A DNA stretch of 64,000 nt from Flavobacteriales bacterium UBA6051 (GTDB lineage Bacteria > Bacteroidota > Bacteroidia > Flavobacteriales_D > Crocinitomicaceae): the NCBI GenBank assembly GCA_002427735.1, contig DIYP01000014.1, positions 340,926 to 404,925 on the forward strand, written 5' to 3'. Every line of letters starts with the position of its first letter. The first letter of the stretch is position 1. A model generated the notes under the pieces. It saw only the letters and a list, made by a program, of their open reading frames with translations. It had not been told where the DNA came from and made no database searches. The position numbers and the translations under genes were made by a program. Shown here in pieces: positions 34,111 to 43,420 of this stretch.

Positions 34111-34807
34111 CTTTCAAAATTGGAATTACATCTGTCTTATTAGGGGTTAAACAATACTTAATATCTTCATTTAGATTTAAGTTTTTTAAACGTCTTCTGT
34201 GAGAACTGGATTTTAGATACCCCAATGGATTCACCCATGCCGACAGGTACAAATATTTTGCCGCAATTGAAGAATCTTCATCTGAAGTGAACTTTCCTGT
34301 GCCAAGCAAATATTCCGAAATAGCTCCTGCACAAATGGTGTCTTCGAGGTTGAATTTATCCTGCCATCCAGAGCAAAGGCACAAGGTGTTCTTTTCTTGT
34401 TTTTCTAACCACTGACACATGGAGTCAAGGTTCAATAAAGAGCCGACCACCACAGTAGGAGCATCACTCGCAATACTTAACGCTTTTGTACCATTTGTAG
34501 TAGAGAGCACTACGTCTTTCCCCCTTAATTCTTCCTTCATGTATGAGTAAGGCGAGTTTCCGAAATCGAAGCCTTCTACGATTTGCCCTTTACGCTCCGC
34601 TCCTACAAGAAATCCTTTCTTTTGATAATCTCGCGCCTCATCTATAGTAGCAACAGGAATGATCGAATCAACACCATTGTCAAACGCAGCACAAATAGCG
34701 GAAGTGGCACGGAGTACGTCAATCACGACAACGATTTCATATTCTCCCTTAAAATACTCGTACTCTCCAGGAGTAAAACAAACTTCGATGTGCTTTCTAT
34801 TATCCAT
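34088..34807 (-). CDS. comB: 2-phosphosulfolactate phosphatase (ComB) family protein
   Basis: 239 residues from ATG 34807 (an ATG at 34825 would add six). EYEIVVVIDVLRATSAICAA matches the ComB metal-binding start (Asp in VIDVLRA), and FDFGNSPYSY, VVLSTTNGTKAL and CLCSGWQDKFNLEDTICAG are the further conserved blocks. ComB dephosphorylates phosphosulfolactate in coenzyme M synthesis of archaea. In Bacteroidota the family is widespread without that pathway; sulfolactate or a related sulfonate is possible. No other sulfonate gene is near. Confidence 0.85.
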   Translation of the reverse strand: MDNRKHIEVCFTPGEYEYFKGEYEIVVVIDVLRATSAICAAFDNGVDSIIPVATIDEARDYQKKGFLVGAERKGQIVEGFDFGNSPYSYMKEELRGKDVVLSTTNGTKALSIASDAPTVVVGSLLNLDSMCQWLEKQEKNTLCLCSGWQDKFNLEDTICAGAISEYLLGTGKFTSDEDSSIAAKYLYLSAWVNPLGYLKSSSHRRRLKNLNLNEDIKYCLTPNKTDVIPILKDGKLVKL

Positions 34808-34930
34808 ATCAGCTAAATTAAGCATTTAATAAACGAATTGCTTTGTGTCTCTGAGAAAACTTGATGCTTGAATTTAAAGGCTTAATTCATTACTTTCAAA
34901 GTGATCAGTAGTTGAACTGAATTTTACAAT

Positions 34931-36586
34931 ATGCGCCTAATCCTACTTGCTTTTATTTTGCCTCTCGTTTCTTTGGGACAAAAGGTTGCTGAGGTATATC
35001 CACAATCGGAGCCTAAGTTGCTGCCTACGATTGAAATTTTTTCTGACGATTCATTGAATAGTGAAACAAAGAAAATGGCAAGAATTTTAATTGATGGAGA
35101 GGAATATTATTGCGGACTTGAGTTTCATGGTAATTCTACGCTCCTTGCTCCAAAGAAAAGCTATGACCTGGAATTCAGAACAGAAGCGGGAGAAGAAAAG
35201 AGTGTCAGTGTTTTGGGATTTCCACCTGAGGAAGATTTCATTTTACTCGCAAACTATTATGATCCTTCCAATATTCGAAATGCTATAATCTTTGATATGT
35301 GGGGAAGGCTCGGGCACTATGCTCCGTGTTACCAGCATTGTCGATTGTTCCTAAATGGAATGTTTCAAGGCGTGTATTTGTTCACAGAAAAAATCAAGGT
35401 GGATGACTTCCGTGTACAGTTGAATAAGGAACTGGAGAAACCGCTTGACGGACCTCGAATGTTGTTGCGTTATGATAGGCAAAATGAAGATCGGAATTTG
35501 ATGGGTGCCATTAGTATGTTGCATTACTCTGAATGGGAATCATTTCGGGGAATTGAGCTGCTCTATCCAAAGTACAAAGCAGAATATTCCTATCAATATC
35601 GTGAGTTTAGCAGCGCCATAAGTGATGCGAATCAAATGCTTGCTGGATCGAAAGAAAGATCAATAGAAGTCCCCTCTCCATTAAATGAACAGGAGAGTTG
35701 GGATTTAAATGATGTGATTGACTATCAAAGTTTTGTGGACTATTTTTTAGTAAATGAATTGGCTAAGAATCCAGATGCTTATGTATCAAGTGTATATATG
35801 AACTATGATGGGACTAAATTAGCAATGGGGCCAATCTGGGATTTTGATTTGGCATTTGCTAATTATTTAAACCCAGCGTTTGATAGTCCAGAGGGATGGG
35901 TTTATAAGCAATCTCGAACATCTTCCGAAGCATCGAGAACTCCTTCTTGGTGGCATAACTTAATGTGTAATTCTTCGTTTCGACAAGCTTGTTATGATCG
36001 TTTGAGCGTGCTGGAAGATTGGATTGAAGAACAGCGTTTTGATCGCTATATTGGCTTGGAGACAGCATCACTGAAAAGGAGTGTTCTTCAAGAAAATAAA
36101 GTTTGGGGAGTGAATTCGGCTTTTCCACCTTCTGAAATTGGACCTGTAAGCCTTTCTACTGTTGAGGAAGGACTTTACATTCATGATTTTTTGATTCAGC
36201 GGTTGAATTGGATACGAGCTCATCTTTTGACTGAGCCTTGCTTGCCAGCATTTGAAATAGCACAGGAATACAAAAACTATCCAGCGTTGAACATGCTAAG
36301 AATCGATACAATGTGCACGACATTTTTTGATAATTCGTACAACTCAATGCCAAGAGGTATTGGAACTCGTTATTCTTATTCCATTAGTTACACCTATCAC
36401 TTATACAATCGGTTTGCAGAAGAAGTATCAACGGGTCCGATGAATGGCAGTTCACTTTCAATACCATGCGAGGATTTAAAGAAAGGTAAGTATTACTTGA
36501 TGATCTATGGATCGCCCTATACATCTTTGGCTATTTCAGCTGCTCTTATGCCCGAAATATCATGGTTCGAAATTCAAATTGAGTAA
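34931..36586 (+). CDS. Exported CotH kinase-like protein
   Basis: 551 residues with a signal peptide (1-16, LLAFILPLVSLGQ). The CotH family pattern is clear: LEFHGNSTLLAPKKSYDLEF, LLANYYDPSNIRNAII, GVYLFTEKIKVDDFRV, YFLVNELAKNPDAYVSSVYM and the metal/nucleotide site GPIWDFDLAFAN. CotH of Bacillus is an atypical protein kinase that phosphorylates spore coat proteins; bacterial exported relatives are common and largely uncharacterised. The last about 130 residues look like a separate beta-rich domain. No T9SS sorting domain was seen. It stands alone between two minus-strand units. Confidence 0.85.
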   Translation: MRLILLAFILPLVSLGQKVAEVYPQSEPKLLPTIEIFSDDSLNSETKKMARILIDGEEYYCGLEFHGNSTLLAPKKSYDLEFRTEAGEEKSVSVLGFPPEEDFILLANYYDPSNIRNAIIFDMWGRLGHYAPCYQHCRLFLNGMFQGVYLFTEKIKVDDFRVQLNKELEKPLDGPRMLLRYDRQNEDRNLMGAISMLHYSEWESFRGIELLYPKYKAEYSYQYREFSSAISDANQMLAGSKERSIEVPSPLNEQESWDLNDVIDYQSFVDYFLVNELAKNPDAYVSSVYMNYDGTKLAMGPIWDFDLAFANYLNPAFDSPEGWVYKQSRTSSEASRTPSWWHNLMCNSSFRQACYDRLSVLEDWIEEQRFDRYIGLETASLKRSVLQENKVWGVNSAFPPSEIGPVSLSTVEEGLYIHDFLIQRLNWIRAHLLTEPCLPAFEIAQEYKNYPALNMLRIDTMCTTFFDNSYNSMPRGIGTRYSYSISYTYHLYNRFAEEVSTGPMNGSSLSIPCEDLKKGKYYLMIYGSPYTSLAISAALMPEISWFEIQIE

Positions 36587-36587
36587 A

Positions 36588-36881
36588 TTACGCCTCCTTC
36601 TTGAGCACCTTAGCATCGAAAATGAAGGTTGCAAATGGGAGCAATGACGCGAGTAATCCAATTAGAATCAATTTGATTGACCACTTTGCTTCACGTCCAT
36701 ACAATACTACCCATGCACAATAGGCAATGAATAATACACCATGCGCCATTCCAACAATCTTGTTCGGCATCCCGATTTCATAGATGTATTTCAATGGCAT
36801 TGTTAAAGCGAAAAGGAGGTAAGAGATTCCTTCCAGAATAGCCAATATGCGAAGTTGTCCTAGTTTTGTTGATAAAGTCAT
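36588..36881 (-). CDS. DUF3817 family membrane protein
   Basis: 97 residues, three to four short hydrophobic helices. LGQLRILAILEGISYLLF, PLKYIYEIG and GMAHGVLFIAYCAW are the hallmarks of DUF3817, a small integral membrane family of unknown function. It overlaps the uvrB stop by 4 bases (ATGA) and is thus co-translated with it. Confidence 0.85.
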   Translation of the reverse strand: MTLSTKLGQLRILAILEGISYLLFALTMPLKYIYEIGMPNKIVGMAHGVLFIAYCAWVVLYGREAKWSIKLILIGLLASLLPFATFIFDAKVLKKEA

Positions 36882-38896
36882 GCGTCTTTTTTCTGTTTTT
36901 CAAGTGCGAATAATTCGTCTCGCAAACGAGCGGCTTCGATGAAGTCCAACTCTTTTGCCGCTTTCTCCATTTGCTTACGTGTATGGGAAATAGCTTTTTC
37001 CAATTGCTCAGTACTCATGTATTGAACGACAGGGTCCGCTGCTAGTGCAGGAGATGCATCGATCACATATTCGCCATGCGAACCATCTCCGTCCGCAACT
37101 TTCGTAGATTCAAGAATTTTTTCAGTTGATTTATTTAGCGGTGTCGGAACCAATCCATGATCCGCATTATATTCCTCCTGAATTTTTCTGCGTCTAGCGG
37201 TTTCATCAATGGTCTTTTGCATGGAGTCAGTTACTTTGTCTGCATACATGATAACAGTGCCATTGACATTACGGGCGGCCCTTCCCACGGTTTGTACCAG
37301 CGATCTTTCATTTCGAAGAAAACCTTCTTTGTCCGCATCCAAAATCGCAACAAGAGACACTTCGGGTAAATCGAGTCCCTCCCGCAAAAGGTTTACACCA
37401 ATCAAAACATCAAATTCTCCCAGTCTCAGTTGGCGCAGTATTTCCACACGCTCGATTGTATCAATGTCGGAATGGATATAGCGGCAAAGGATTCCTAGTC
37501 GATCAAGATACTTTTGAAGTTCTTCAGCCATTCGCTTTGTAAGTGTAGTGACCAGTGTGCGCTCCTTTTTTTGAATTCGTTGTTGAATTTCTTCAATAAG
37601 GTCGTCGATTTGATTCTTGCTGGGTCGAACGTCTATGAGTGGATCAAGCAAACCTGTAGGGCGAATGACTTGTTCAACGACAATTCCTTCCGACTTTTCA
37701 AGTTCATAATCAGCCGGTGTTGCAGAGATATAAAGCACTTGGTGCAACAATGATTCGAATTCTTCAAATTTTAAAGGGCGATTGTCAACAGCTGATTGCA
37801 ATCGAAAACCATAATCAACAAGATTTGTTTTTCTTGCGCGATCTCCGCCATACATGGCGCGAACTTGAGGAAGTGTTACATGACTCTCATCAATGAACAT
37901 TAAGAAATCATCGGGAAAATAATCCAACAAACAGAAAGGACGTTGTCCTGGTTCTCGTTTATCAAAATAGCGGGAGTAATTCTCAATTCCTGAACAATAA
38001 CCCAATTCTCGAATCATTTCGAGGTCATACGTAATACGTTCTTTCAAACGTTCACTTTCTTCAATTTTTCCCTCTTTGCGGAATTGTTCTACTTGAATGA
38101 CCATATCCTCACCAATGAGTTCAATGGCGTGCTTGGTCGTTTCCGGACTTGTTACGAAAATATTTGCCGGATAAATGCTGATCTGTTCAAAAGATTCCAG
38201 TTTATCGGAAGTTTTTGGGTCAATGGCAGTAATGGATTCGATATCATCACCCCAAAACTCAATGCGCAGCGCGTAGTCCGCATATGCTAGATGGATATCA
38301 ATCGTATCTCCTTTTACGCGAAACATTCCACGCTCAAAATCTCCAGTTGATCGAGAATACAGATTCTCAACCAATTTAAACAAGAATTTATTCCGACTAA
38401 TCACTTGTCCAACTTTTAGGTGGATGATACTATTGGCAAATTCATCTGGGTTTCCGATTCCATATATACAGGATACTGAAGCGACAACAATCACATCCTT
38501 CCTTCCTGACAAGAGCGCTGAAGTTGCCGAAAGGCGCAACTTTTCAATTTCATCATTGATGGCAAGATCTTTTTCTATATATGTTCCTGTAACCGGTAAA
38601 AAGGCTTCAGGCTGATAGTAGTCATAGTAGGAAACAAAATACTCCACAGCATTATCAGGAAAGAACTGTTTGAATTCTCCATAAAGTTGAGCTGCAAGGG
38701 TTTTATTATGAGATAAAATAAGCGTCGGACGATTGATCTCGGCGATTACATTTGCTGCTGTAAATGTCTTACCACTTCCAGTTACCCCAAGTAAGGTTTG
38801 ATGTTCAACTCCCTCCTGAATTCCCTGTACAAGTTGTTCTATTGCTTGTGGTTGATCACCGGTGGGTTCGAAATCAGAAACGAGTTGAAAATCCAT
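36878..38896 (-). CDS. uvrB: Excinuclease ABC subunit B
   Basis: 672 residues, usual UvrB length. Walker A LLGVTGSGKTFTAANVI near residue 35-50, the beta-hairpin region YYDYYQPEAFLPVTGTYIEK that separates DNA strands, FLMFIDESHVTLPQVR (DEAD-like box), motifs V and VI in NLLREGLDLPEVS and QTVGRAARN, and the C-terminal UVR motif (AKELDFIEAARLRDELFALE) for UvrA/UvrC contact are all present. UvrB verifies damage in nucleotide excision repair. TATTTTTG at 38913-38920 on the minus strand, 17 bases before the ATG, may be its -7 box. Confidence 0.97.
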   Translation of the reverse strand: MDFQLVSDFEPTGDQPQAIEQLVQGIQEGVEHQTLLGVTGSGKTFTAANVIAEINRPTLILSHNKTLAAQLYGEFKQFFPDNAVEYFVSYYDYYQPEAFLPVTGTYIEKDLAINDEIEKLRLSATSALLSGRKDVIVVASVSCIYGIGNPDEFANSIIHLKVGQVISRNKFLFKLVENLYSRSTGDFERGMFRVKGDTIDIHLAYADYALRIEFWGDDIESITAIDPKTSDKLESFEQISIYPANIFVTSPETTKHAIELIGEDMVIQVEQFRKEGKIEESERLKERITYDLEMIRELGYCSGIENYSRYFDKREPGQRPFCLLDYFPDDFLMFIDESHVTLPQVRAMYGGDRARKTNLVDYGFRLQSAVDNRPLKFEEFESLLHQVLYISATPADYELEKSEGIVVEQVIRPTGLLDPLIDVRPSKNQIDDLIEEIQQRIQKKERTLVTTLTKRMAEELQKYLDRLGILCRYIHSDIDTIERVEILRQLRLGEFDVLIGVNLLREGLDLPEVSLVAILDADKEGFLRNERSLVQTVGRAARNVNGTVIMYADKVTDSMQKTIDETARRRKIQEEYNADHGLVPTPLNKSTEKILESTKVADGDGSHGEYVIDASPALAADPVVQYMSTEQLEKAISHTRKQMEKAAKELDFIEAARLRDELFALEKQKKDA

Positions 38897-38952
38897 GCGC
38901 GAATGTTTAAAACAAAAATAATCAATTACAGAGGCAAATTGAATTCATCTAG

Positions 38953-38960
38953 TATCTTTG
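38953..38960 (+). promoter_or_regulatory. Candidate -7 box of the antiporter gene
   Basis: TATCTTTG matches TAnnTTTG and ends 6 bases before the ATG at 38967, so the transcript would be almost leaderless. No TTG at the proper spacing was found, so this is tentative. Confidence 0.35.
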
Positions 38961-38966
38961 CGCGAA

Positions 38967-39932
38967 ATGGATATTTTCTTACTTCTTCTTGGGTTAGGCG
39001 TGCTAGTGGCCGGAGGTGAATTCCTTGTGAAGGGCGCAGTTTCGTTTTCAAGAGCGATGAAGATTTCTCCGCTTATCGTTGGAATGACTGTTGTGGCATT
39101 TGGAACTTCTGCTCCAGAGTTGATTGTCAGTTTGACGAGCGCTCTGGAAGGTAATCCAGGCATTGCAGTGGGAAATGTTGCAGGATCGAATATTGCCAAT
39201 ATTGCGTTGGTTCTTGGTGTGACGGTTCTAATTTTTCCAATTGTTGCGGACAGGCAGACCAAGCGTGTCGATTTGCCTATGATGATTTTGGCAACTTTCA
39301 TGTTCTTCTTTTTCTCGCGAGATGGATTACTAGAGCTTTATGAAGGAATCATAATGTTCTCTGTGATCGTCACCTTCACGATTTTTTTAATCAGACTTGG
39401 GAGAAAGAAATCGAAGGAAGAAGGTAATGAAGATTGGGATGATGAACGCAAGAAACCATCTTACTGGAAAGCATTGTTCTTTTTACATTTAGGTTTTGCA
39501 GGATTGTTTTTTGGCGCTCAATGGTTCATTCATGGGGCAGTTGGAATTGCGGATGTACTATTGCACGACAATCCAGAGAAGGACACAATTATAGGTGTTA
39601 CGGTCGTAGCGTTTGGAACCAGCGCTCCAGAGCTAGTGGCTTCAACAGTAGCTGCTTATCGAAAGGAAACGGATATCTCAATAGGTAATTTGATTGGCTC
39701 TAACATCTTCAATATTTTCGTTGTTTTAGGAATTACTTCAATTGTCAAACCCATTCCAGTTACCAAAGAAATTATTGAGTTTGATATGTTATGGGTGATT
39801 GGAATAGCGCTTTTGCTTGTGCTGTTAATCGCAATTGGAAACAGGATTGGTCGCTTAAAAGGTGCTATATTACTTTCGACTTACGTTGCGTATGTGGTAA
39901 TCATATTATTGCGGGTTCAGGGAGTAATCTAA
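38967..39932 (+). CDS. Calcium/sodium antiporter, CaCA family (YrbG-like)
   Basis: 321 residues from ATG 38967 (an upstream TTG at 38958 adds three residues). About ten membrane helices in two inverted halves, each carrying the alpha-repeat ion site: VVAFGTSAPELIVSLTSA with GNVAGSNIANIALVLG in the first, and VVAFGTSAPELVASTVAA with GNLIGSNIFNIFVVLG in the second. This double GTSAPE and GSNI(F/A)N pattern defines the K+-independent Ca2+/Na+ exchangers of the YrbG type in the inner membrane. It is divergent from uvrB. Confidence 0.92.
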   Translation: MDIFLLLLGLGVLVAGGEFLVKGAVSFSRAMKISPLIVGMTVVAFGTSAPELIVSLTSALEGNPGIAVGNVAGSNIANIALVLGVTVLIFPIVADRQTKRVDLPMMILATFMFFFFSRDGLLELYEGIIMFSVIVTFTIFLIRLGRKKSKEEGNEDWDDERKKPSYWKALFFLHLGFAGLFFGAQWFIHGAVGIADVLLHDNPEKDTIIGVTVVAFGTSAPELVASTVAAYRKETDISIGNLIGSNIFNIFVVLGITSIVKPIPVTKEIIEFDMLWVIGIALLLVLLIAIGNRIGRLKGAILLSTYVAYVVIILLRVQGVI

Positions 39933-41143
39933 TCTTCCAGTTTTGCGGCAATGTAAGCGGTAGTCCAAGCTGCTTGAAAGTTATATCCGCCGGTGATTCC
40001 ATCGACATCCATAAGCTCGCCAGCAAAATATAAATGCTTACACACTTTACTTTGCATCGTCTTGAAATCGATACTATCGAGACTTACACCTCCGCAGGTT
40101 ACAAATTCCTCTTTAAACGTCGTCTTTCCCGAAACGGAGTAGTTGTCATTGGTTAACACATTCACAAGCTTATTCAAACTCTTATTTCCGAGCTGTTGCC
40201 ATGAAGTTTCATTAGAAAGGCCACATTTTTGAATTAAAAAGTGCCACAATCTTTCCGGAATAAAATAAGGCCGGATGTTATGCAATTGTTTGTTTGGGTA
40301 TTGTTGAACAAGTTTGAGCAATTCTGTTTTCACGCGTTCATTGTTGACTTCGTTCACCCAATTGACTTGAATAGTAAACTCGTACTTTTTATCATTTAGA
40401 AGACGTGCTCCAAATGCCGAAAGCTTAAGGATCGCTGGACCACTCATTCCCCAATGCGTAATGAGCAGCGGACCATCTGATTTTAATTTCGTTCCTTGAA
40501 CTGAAACAAGTGCGTTTTCAACAACAATACCCATTAGATCTCGGACCGGTTCTTGAGGCATGTTAAACGTGAAAAGTGACGGCACCGGATCCGAAATTGT
40601 ATGGCCTAAGCTTTCCAGCCAGTCTAGTCCTTTTCGTTTTGGAGACCCTCCAGTTGTTACAATCACTTTATCAAATGACTGTTGATGATTGTCTTTTCCA
40701 TGCCGTAAGGTAATTCTATCCTCTTCAGGAATTATCTCATTTACGCCCGATCCGACATGTACATCAATTTTTAAACGTTGTGTCTCACGTAGAAAGCAAT
40801 CAATGATGGTTTGGGAGTTCTGAGAAACGGGAAAGACGCAACCATCTGATTGAGTGACCAGTGGAACGTTCCTGGCTTCGAACCATTCCATTACATCCAG
40901 GTTGTTGAATATTCCAAAGGCCTTCCGAAGTTGTCGACTTCCTCTCGGGTAAGCTTCTGCTAATTCCTTAATGGAGGTGCATCCGTTGGTTACATTACAT
41001 CTTCCGCCACCGGAAATCTTCACTTTGGAAAGAACCTTTTGAGATTTTTCGAAGATGTTAACCGTGGCATTGGGGTAGTTTTCCTTTACCGCTATTGCAG
41101 CAAAAAAACCAGCCGCGCCTCCTCCAATAATAGCTACTCGCAT
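39929..41143 (-). CDS. NAD(P)/FAD-dependent oxidoreductase, HI0933/BaiN family
   Basis: 404 residues from ATG 41143, directly at the FAD Rossmann motif VAIIGGGAAGFFAAIA; the longer frame to 41167 adds eight residues of no value. VLSKVKISGGGRCNVTN is the HI0933 family signature, VIVTTGGSPKRKG and YFAGELMDVDGITGGYNFQAAWTTA complete the FAD-binding blocks. Members are flavoproteins of about 400 residues (YhiN, BaiN); physiological substrates in Bacteroidota are unknown. It overlaps the antiporter gene end by 4 bases (convergent). Confidence 0.9.
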   Translation of the reverse strand: MRVAIIGGGAAGFFAAIAVKENYPNATVNIFEKSQKVLSKVKISGGGRCNVTNGCTSIKELAEAYPRGSRQLRKAFGIFNNLDVMEWFEARNVPLVTQSDGCVFPVSQNSQTIIDCFLRETQRLKIDVHVGSGVNEIIPEEDRITLRHGKDNHQQSFDKVIVTTGGSPKRKGLDWLESLGHTISDPVPSLFTFNMPQEPVRDLMGIVVENALVSVQGTKLKSDGPLLITHWGMSGPAILKLSAFGARLLNDKKYEFTIQVNWVNEVNNERVKTELLKLVQQYPNKQLHNIRPYFIPERLWHFLIQKCGLSNETSWQQLGNKSLNKLVNVLTNDNYSVSGKTTFKEEFVTCGGVSLDSIDFKTMQSKVCKHLYFAGELMDVDGITGGYNFQAAWTTAYIAAKLED

Positions 41144-41237
41144 GAACGAAAATCTTCCTTTTAGCAAAGATAGATGCTTATTCGAAAACGAGGCTTAATC
41201 TCGCATCTAATATCTCGTTTCAACTGAAATCTATTGC

Positions 41238-41245
41238 TAACTTTG
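41238..41245 (+). promoter_or_regulatory. Candidate -7 box of the CBS-type synthase gene
   Basis: TAACTTTG matches TAnnTTTG, 21 bases before ATG 41267. The upstream element is weak (GTTT at 41217-41220). Confidence 0.4.
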
Positions 41246-41266
41246 TGCTGACGACAAACAAAACAG

Positions 41267-42628
41267 ATGAAAGTTTACAACAACATACTTGAAACAATTG
41301 GTGATACTCCGTTAGTACGATTGAACCGCCTAACCGAGGACATAAAAGCAACGGTTTTGGCAAAAGTAGAGACTACTAATCCAGGAAACTCAGTCAAAGA
41401 TCGTATGGCACTTCAAATGATTGAAGATGCTGAAGCCGACGGAAGATTGAAACCAGGAGGGACAATCATTGAAGGAACATCAGGGAATACCGGTATGGGG
41501 TTAGCGCTTGTAGCCGTAATAAAGGGGTACAAACTTATTTGCGTACTTAGTGATAAACAGAGTAAGGAAAAAATGGATATTTTGCGTGCAGTTGGAGCAG
41601 ATGTTCATGTTTGTCCAACGAATGTTGCACCAGATGATCCGAGATCTTATTATTCTGTATCCAAGCGTTTAGCAGAAGAAACGCCGAATTCATGGTATGT
41701 AAATCAATATGATAATCCTTCGAATGCAAAAGCACATTACTTGACAACCGGACCGGAAATTTGGGAGCAAACAGAAGGGAAGATTACTCATTTTGTTGTT
41801 GGTGTAGGAACTGGTGGAACAATTTCAGGTGTTGGGAAGTATTTGAAAGAGAAAAATCCTAATATAAAGGTTTGGGGAATTGATACTTATGGTTCTGTAT
41901 TCAAGAAATATCATGAAACAGGGATTTTTGATGAGAATGAAATTTACCCGTATATCACGGAGGGGATAGGTGAAGATATTCTTCCTAAAAATGTTGACTT
42001 TTCTGTTATCGATAAGTTTGAAAAGGTAACTGATAGAGATGCAGCTGTCTGGCAGAGAAGATTAGCAAAGGAAGAAGGTATTTTTGTCGGTAATTCGGCT
42101 GGTTCAGCGGTAAAGGGGTTGGTACAGTTGAAAGATGAGTTAACGGAAGATGACGTAGTCGTTGTTCTGTTCCATGATCATGGAAGCCGATATGTTGGTA
42201 AGATGTTCAATGATGATTGGATGCGAGATAGAGGCTTCTTAGATGAAGAAATTACAACAGCTGGTGATTTGGTCGCAAAACATGGAGATTTGCCATTAAT
42301 TGCTTTATATGCGGAGGAACTTGTTTCTCATGCGATTGATAAAATGCGTAAGCATTACATTTCCCAAATTCCGGTGCTTAAAGACGGGAAGTTCGTTGGC
42401 TCTCTTGATGATAATAAAGTATATCAGTTGTTGATAGATCAACCTGAGTTGCGTGATACACCTATTTCCAGCATTATGCAAGAACCGTTTCCGATTGTAA
42501 AATCAGAAGCGACTATTGAACAGGTTTCGAAGTTGATCAATAAGGAAACAACTGCAGTCTTGGTTGAGCTTCCAAATGGAAATCACCACATTATAACACG
42601 ACATGACCTAATCTCGGCGATTGCCTGA
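41267..42628 (+). CDS. PLP-dependent cystathionine beta-synthase / cysteine synthase with CBS domains
   Basis: 453 residues. The N-terminal about 320 residues are a fold-type II PLP enzyme: ETIGDTPLVRLN, the PLP-binding Lys44 in NSVKDR, the substrate loop EGTSGNTGMGLA, and the phosphate loop GVGTGGTISG. A C-terminal pair of CBS modules (about 335-453, SHAIDKMRKHYISQIPVL and MQEPFPIVKSEATIEQVS) probably senses adenosyl ligands, as in eukaryotic-type cystathionine beta-synthases. It acts in the Cys/homocysteine pool. The next gene starts at the base after its stop. GNSAGSAVKG near the C-terminus of the catalytic part is the second family block. Confidence 0.92.
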   Translation: MKVYNNILETIGDTPLVRLNRLTEDIKATVLAKVETTNPGNSVKDRMALQMIEDAEADGRLKPGGTIIEGTSGNTGMGLALVAVIKGYKLICVLSDKQSKEKMDILRAVGADVHVCPTNVAPDDPRSYYSVSKRLAEETPNSWYVNQYDNPSNAKAHYLTTGPEIWEQTEGKITHFVVGVGTGGTISGVGKYLKEKNPNIKVWGIDTYGSVFKKYHETGIFDENEIYPYITEGIGEDILPKNVDFSVIDKFEKVTDRDAAVWQRRLAKEEGIFVGNSAGSAVKGLVQLKDELTEDDVVVVLFHDHGSRYVGKMFNDDWMRDRGFLDEEITTAGDLVAKHGDLPLIALYAEELVSHAIDKMRKHYISQIPVLKDGKFVGSLDDNKVYQLLIDQPELRDTPISSIMQEPFPIVKSEATIEQVSKLINKETTAVLVELPNGNHHIITRHDLISAIA

Positions 42629-43420
42629 ATGAAAACGTATAAAGATCAAATGAATAATGTAATCCGACTGGAGGAAACTCCTCGTCGGATTATTTCTTTG
42701 GTACCGTCTCAAACACAGTTATTGCATTTTTTTGGGTTGGAAGATGAGGTGGTAGGAATTACGAAGTTTTGCATTCATCCAGATGATTGGTTCAGGGAAA
42801 AGGATCGTGTAGGAGGCACGAAATCTGTTAATCTTGATAAGGTTAAGGCGTTAAAGCCGGATCTAATCATTGGCAATAAGGAAGAGAATCAACAAGAAGA
42901 TATTCTAGCATTACAGGAAATAGCCCCTGTTTGGATGAGTGATATTTATACACTAGACGATGCACTGAAAATGATTCAATCCGTTGGTGAGATTACCGGG
43001 AAAAATGAGAAGGCTGAGTCGTTGGTTGAACGAATACAAGAAGCTTTTGATAATCTACGTCGTTTTGCTGGAAAATTATCTTCTTATGGGAATTCAGTTA
43101 TATATTTTATCTGGAAAGGTCCTGATATGACATCGGGAACAGAAACTTTCATTGATGACATGCTAACCCAATGCGGATTAATTAATGTAAAAACCGAAGG
43201 ACGCTATCCTTTGGCTTCGGGAAATGAACAACCAGATTACGTATTCTTAAGCTCAGAACCATATCCGTTTAAAGAAAATCACATTGAAGCTTTTCAACAG
43301 GTGTATCCAGATGCTAAAATAGTGTTGGTGGATGGTGAAATGTTTTCTTGGTATGGTTCTAAATTAGCAGATGCTCCAAGTTATTTTAAGTCGTTATTAG
43401 AGCAACTTTCCATTGATTAA
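42629..43420 (+). CDS. Helical-backbone metal receptor (BtuF/TroA-like) without signal peptide
   Basis: 263 residues. RRIISLVPSQTQLLHFFGLEDEVVGIT, then VGGTKSVNLDKVKALKPDLIIGN, and YFIWKGPDMTSGTETFIDDML fit the periplasmic-binding fold of cobalamin and haem/iron-chelate receptors. Unlike transport receptors it has no signal peptide or lipobox, so it is probably cytoplasmic. The ATG abuts the stop of the CBS-type synthase, suggesting co-expression and possibly a role linked to corrinoid or sulfur metabolism; that link is inferred. Its 3' end overlaps the convergent 436-residue gene by 24 bases. Confidence 0.8.
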   Translation: MKTYKDQMNNVIRLEETPRRIISLVPSQTQLLHFFGLEDEVVGITKFCIHPDDWFREKDRVGGTKSVNLDKVKALKPDLIIGNKEENQQEDILALQEIAPVWMSDIYTLDDALKMIQSVGEITGKNEKAESLVERIQEAFDNLRRFAGKLSSYGNSVIYFIWKGPDMTSGTETFIDDMLTQCGLINVKTEGRYPLASGNEQPDYVFLSSEPYPFKENHIEAFQQVYPDAKIVLVDGEMFSWYGSKLADAPSYFKSLLEQLSID

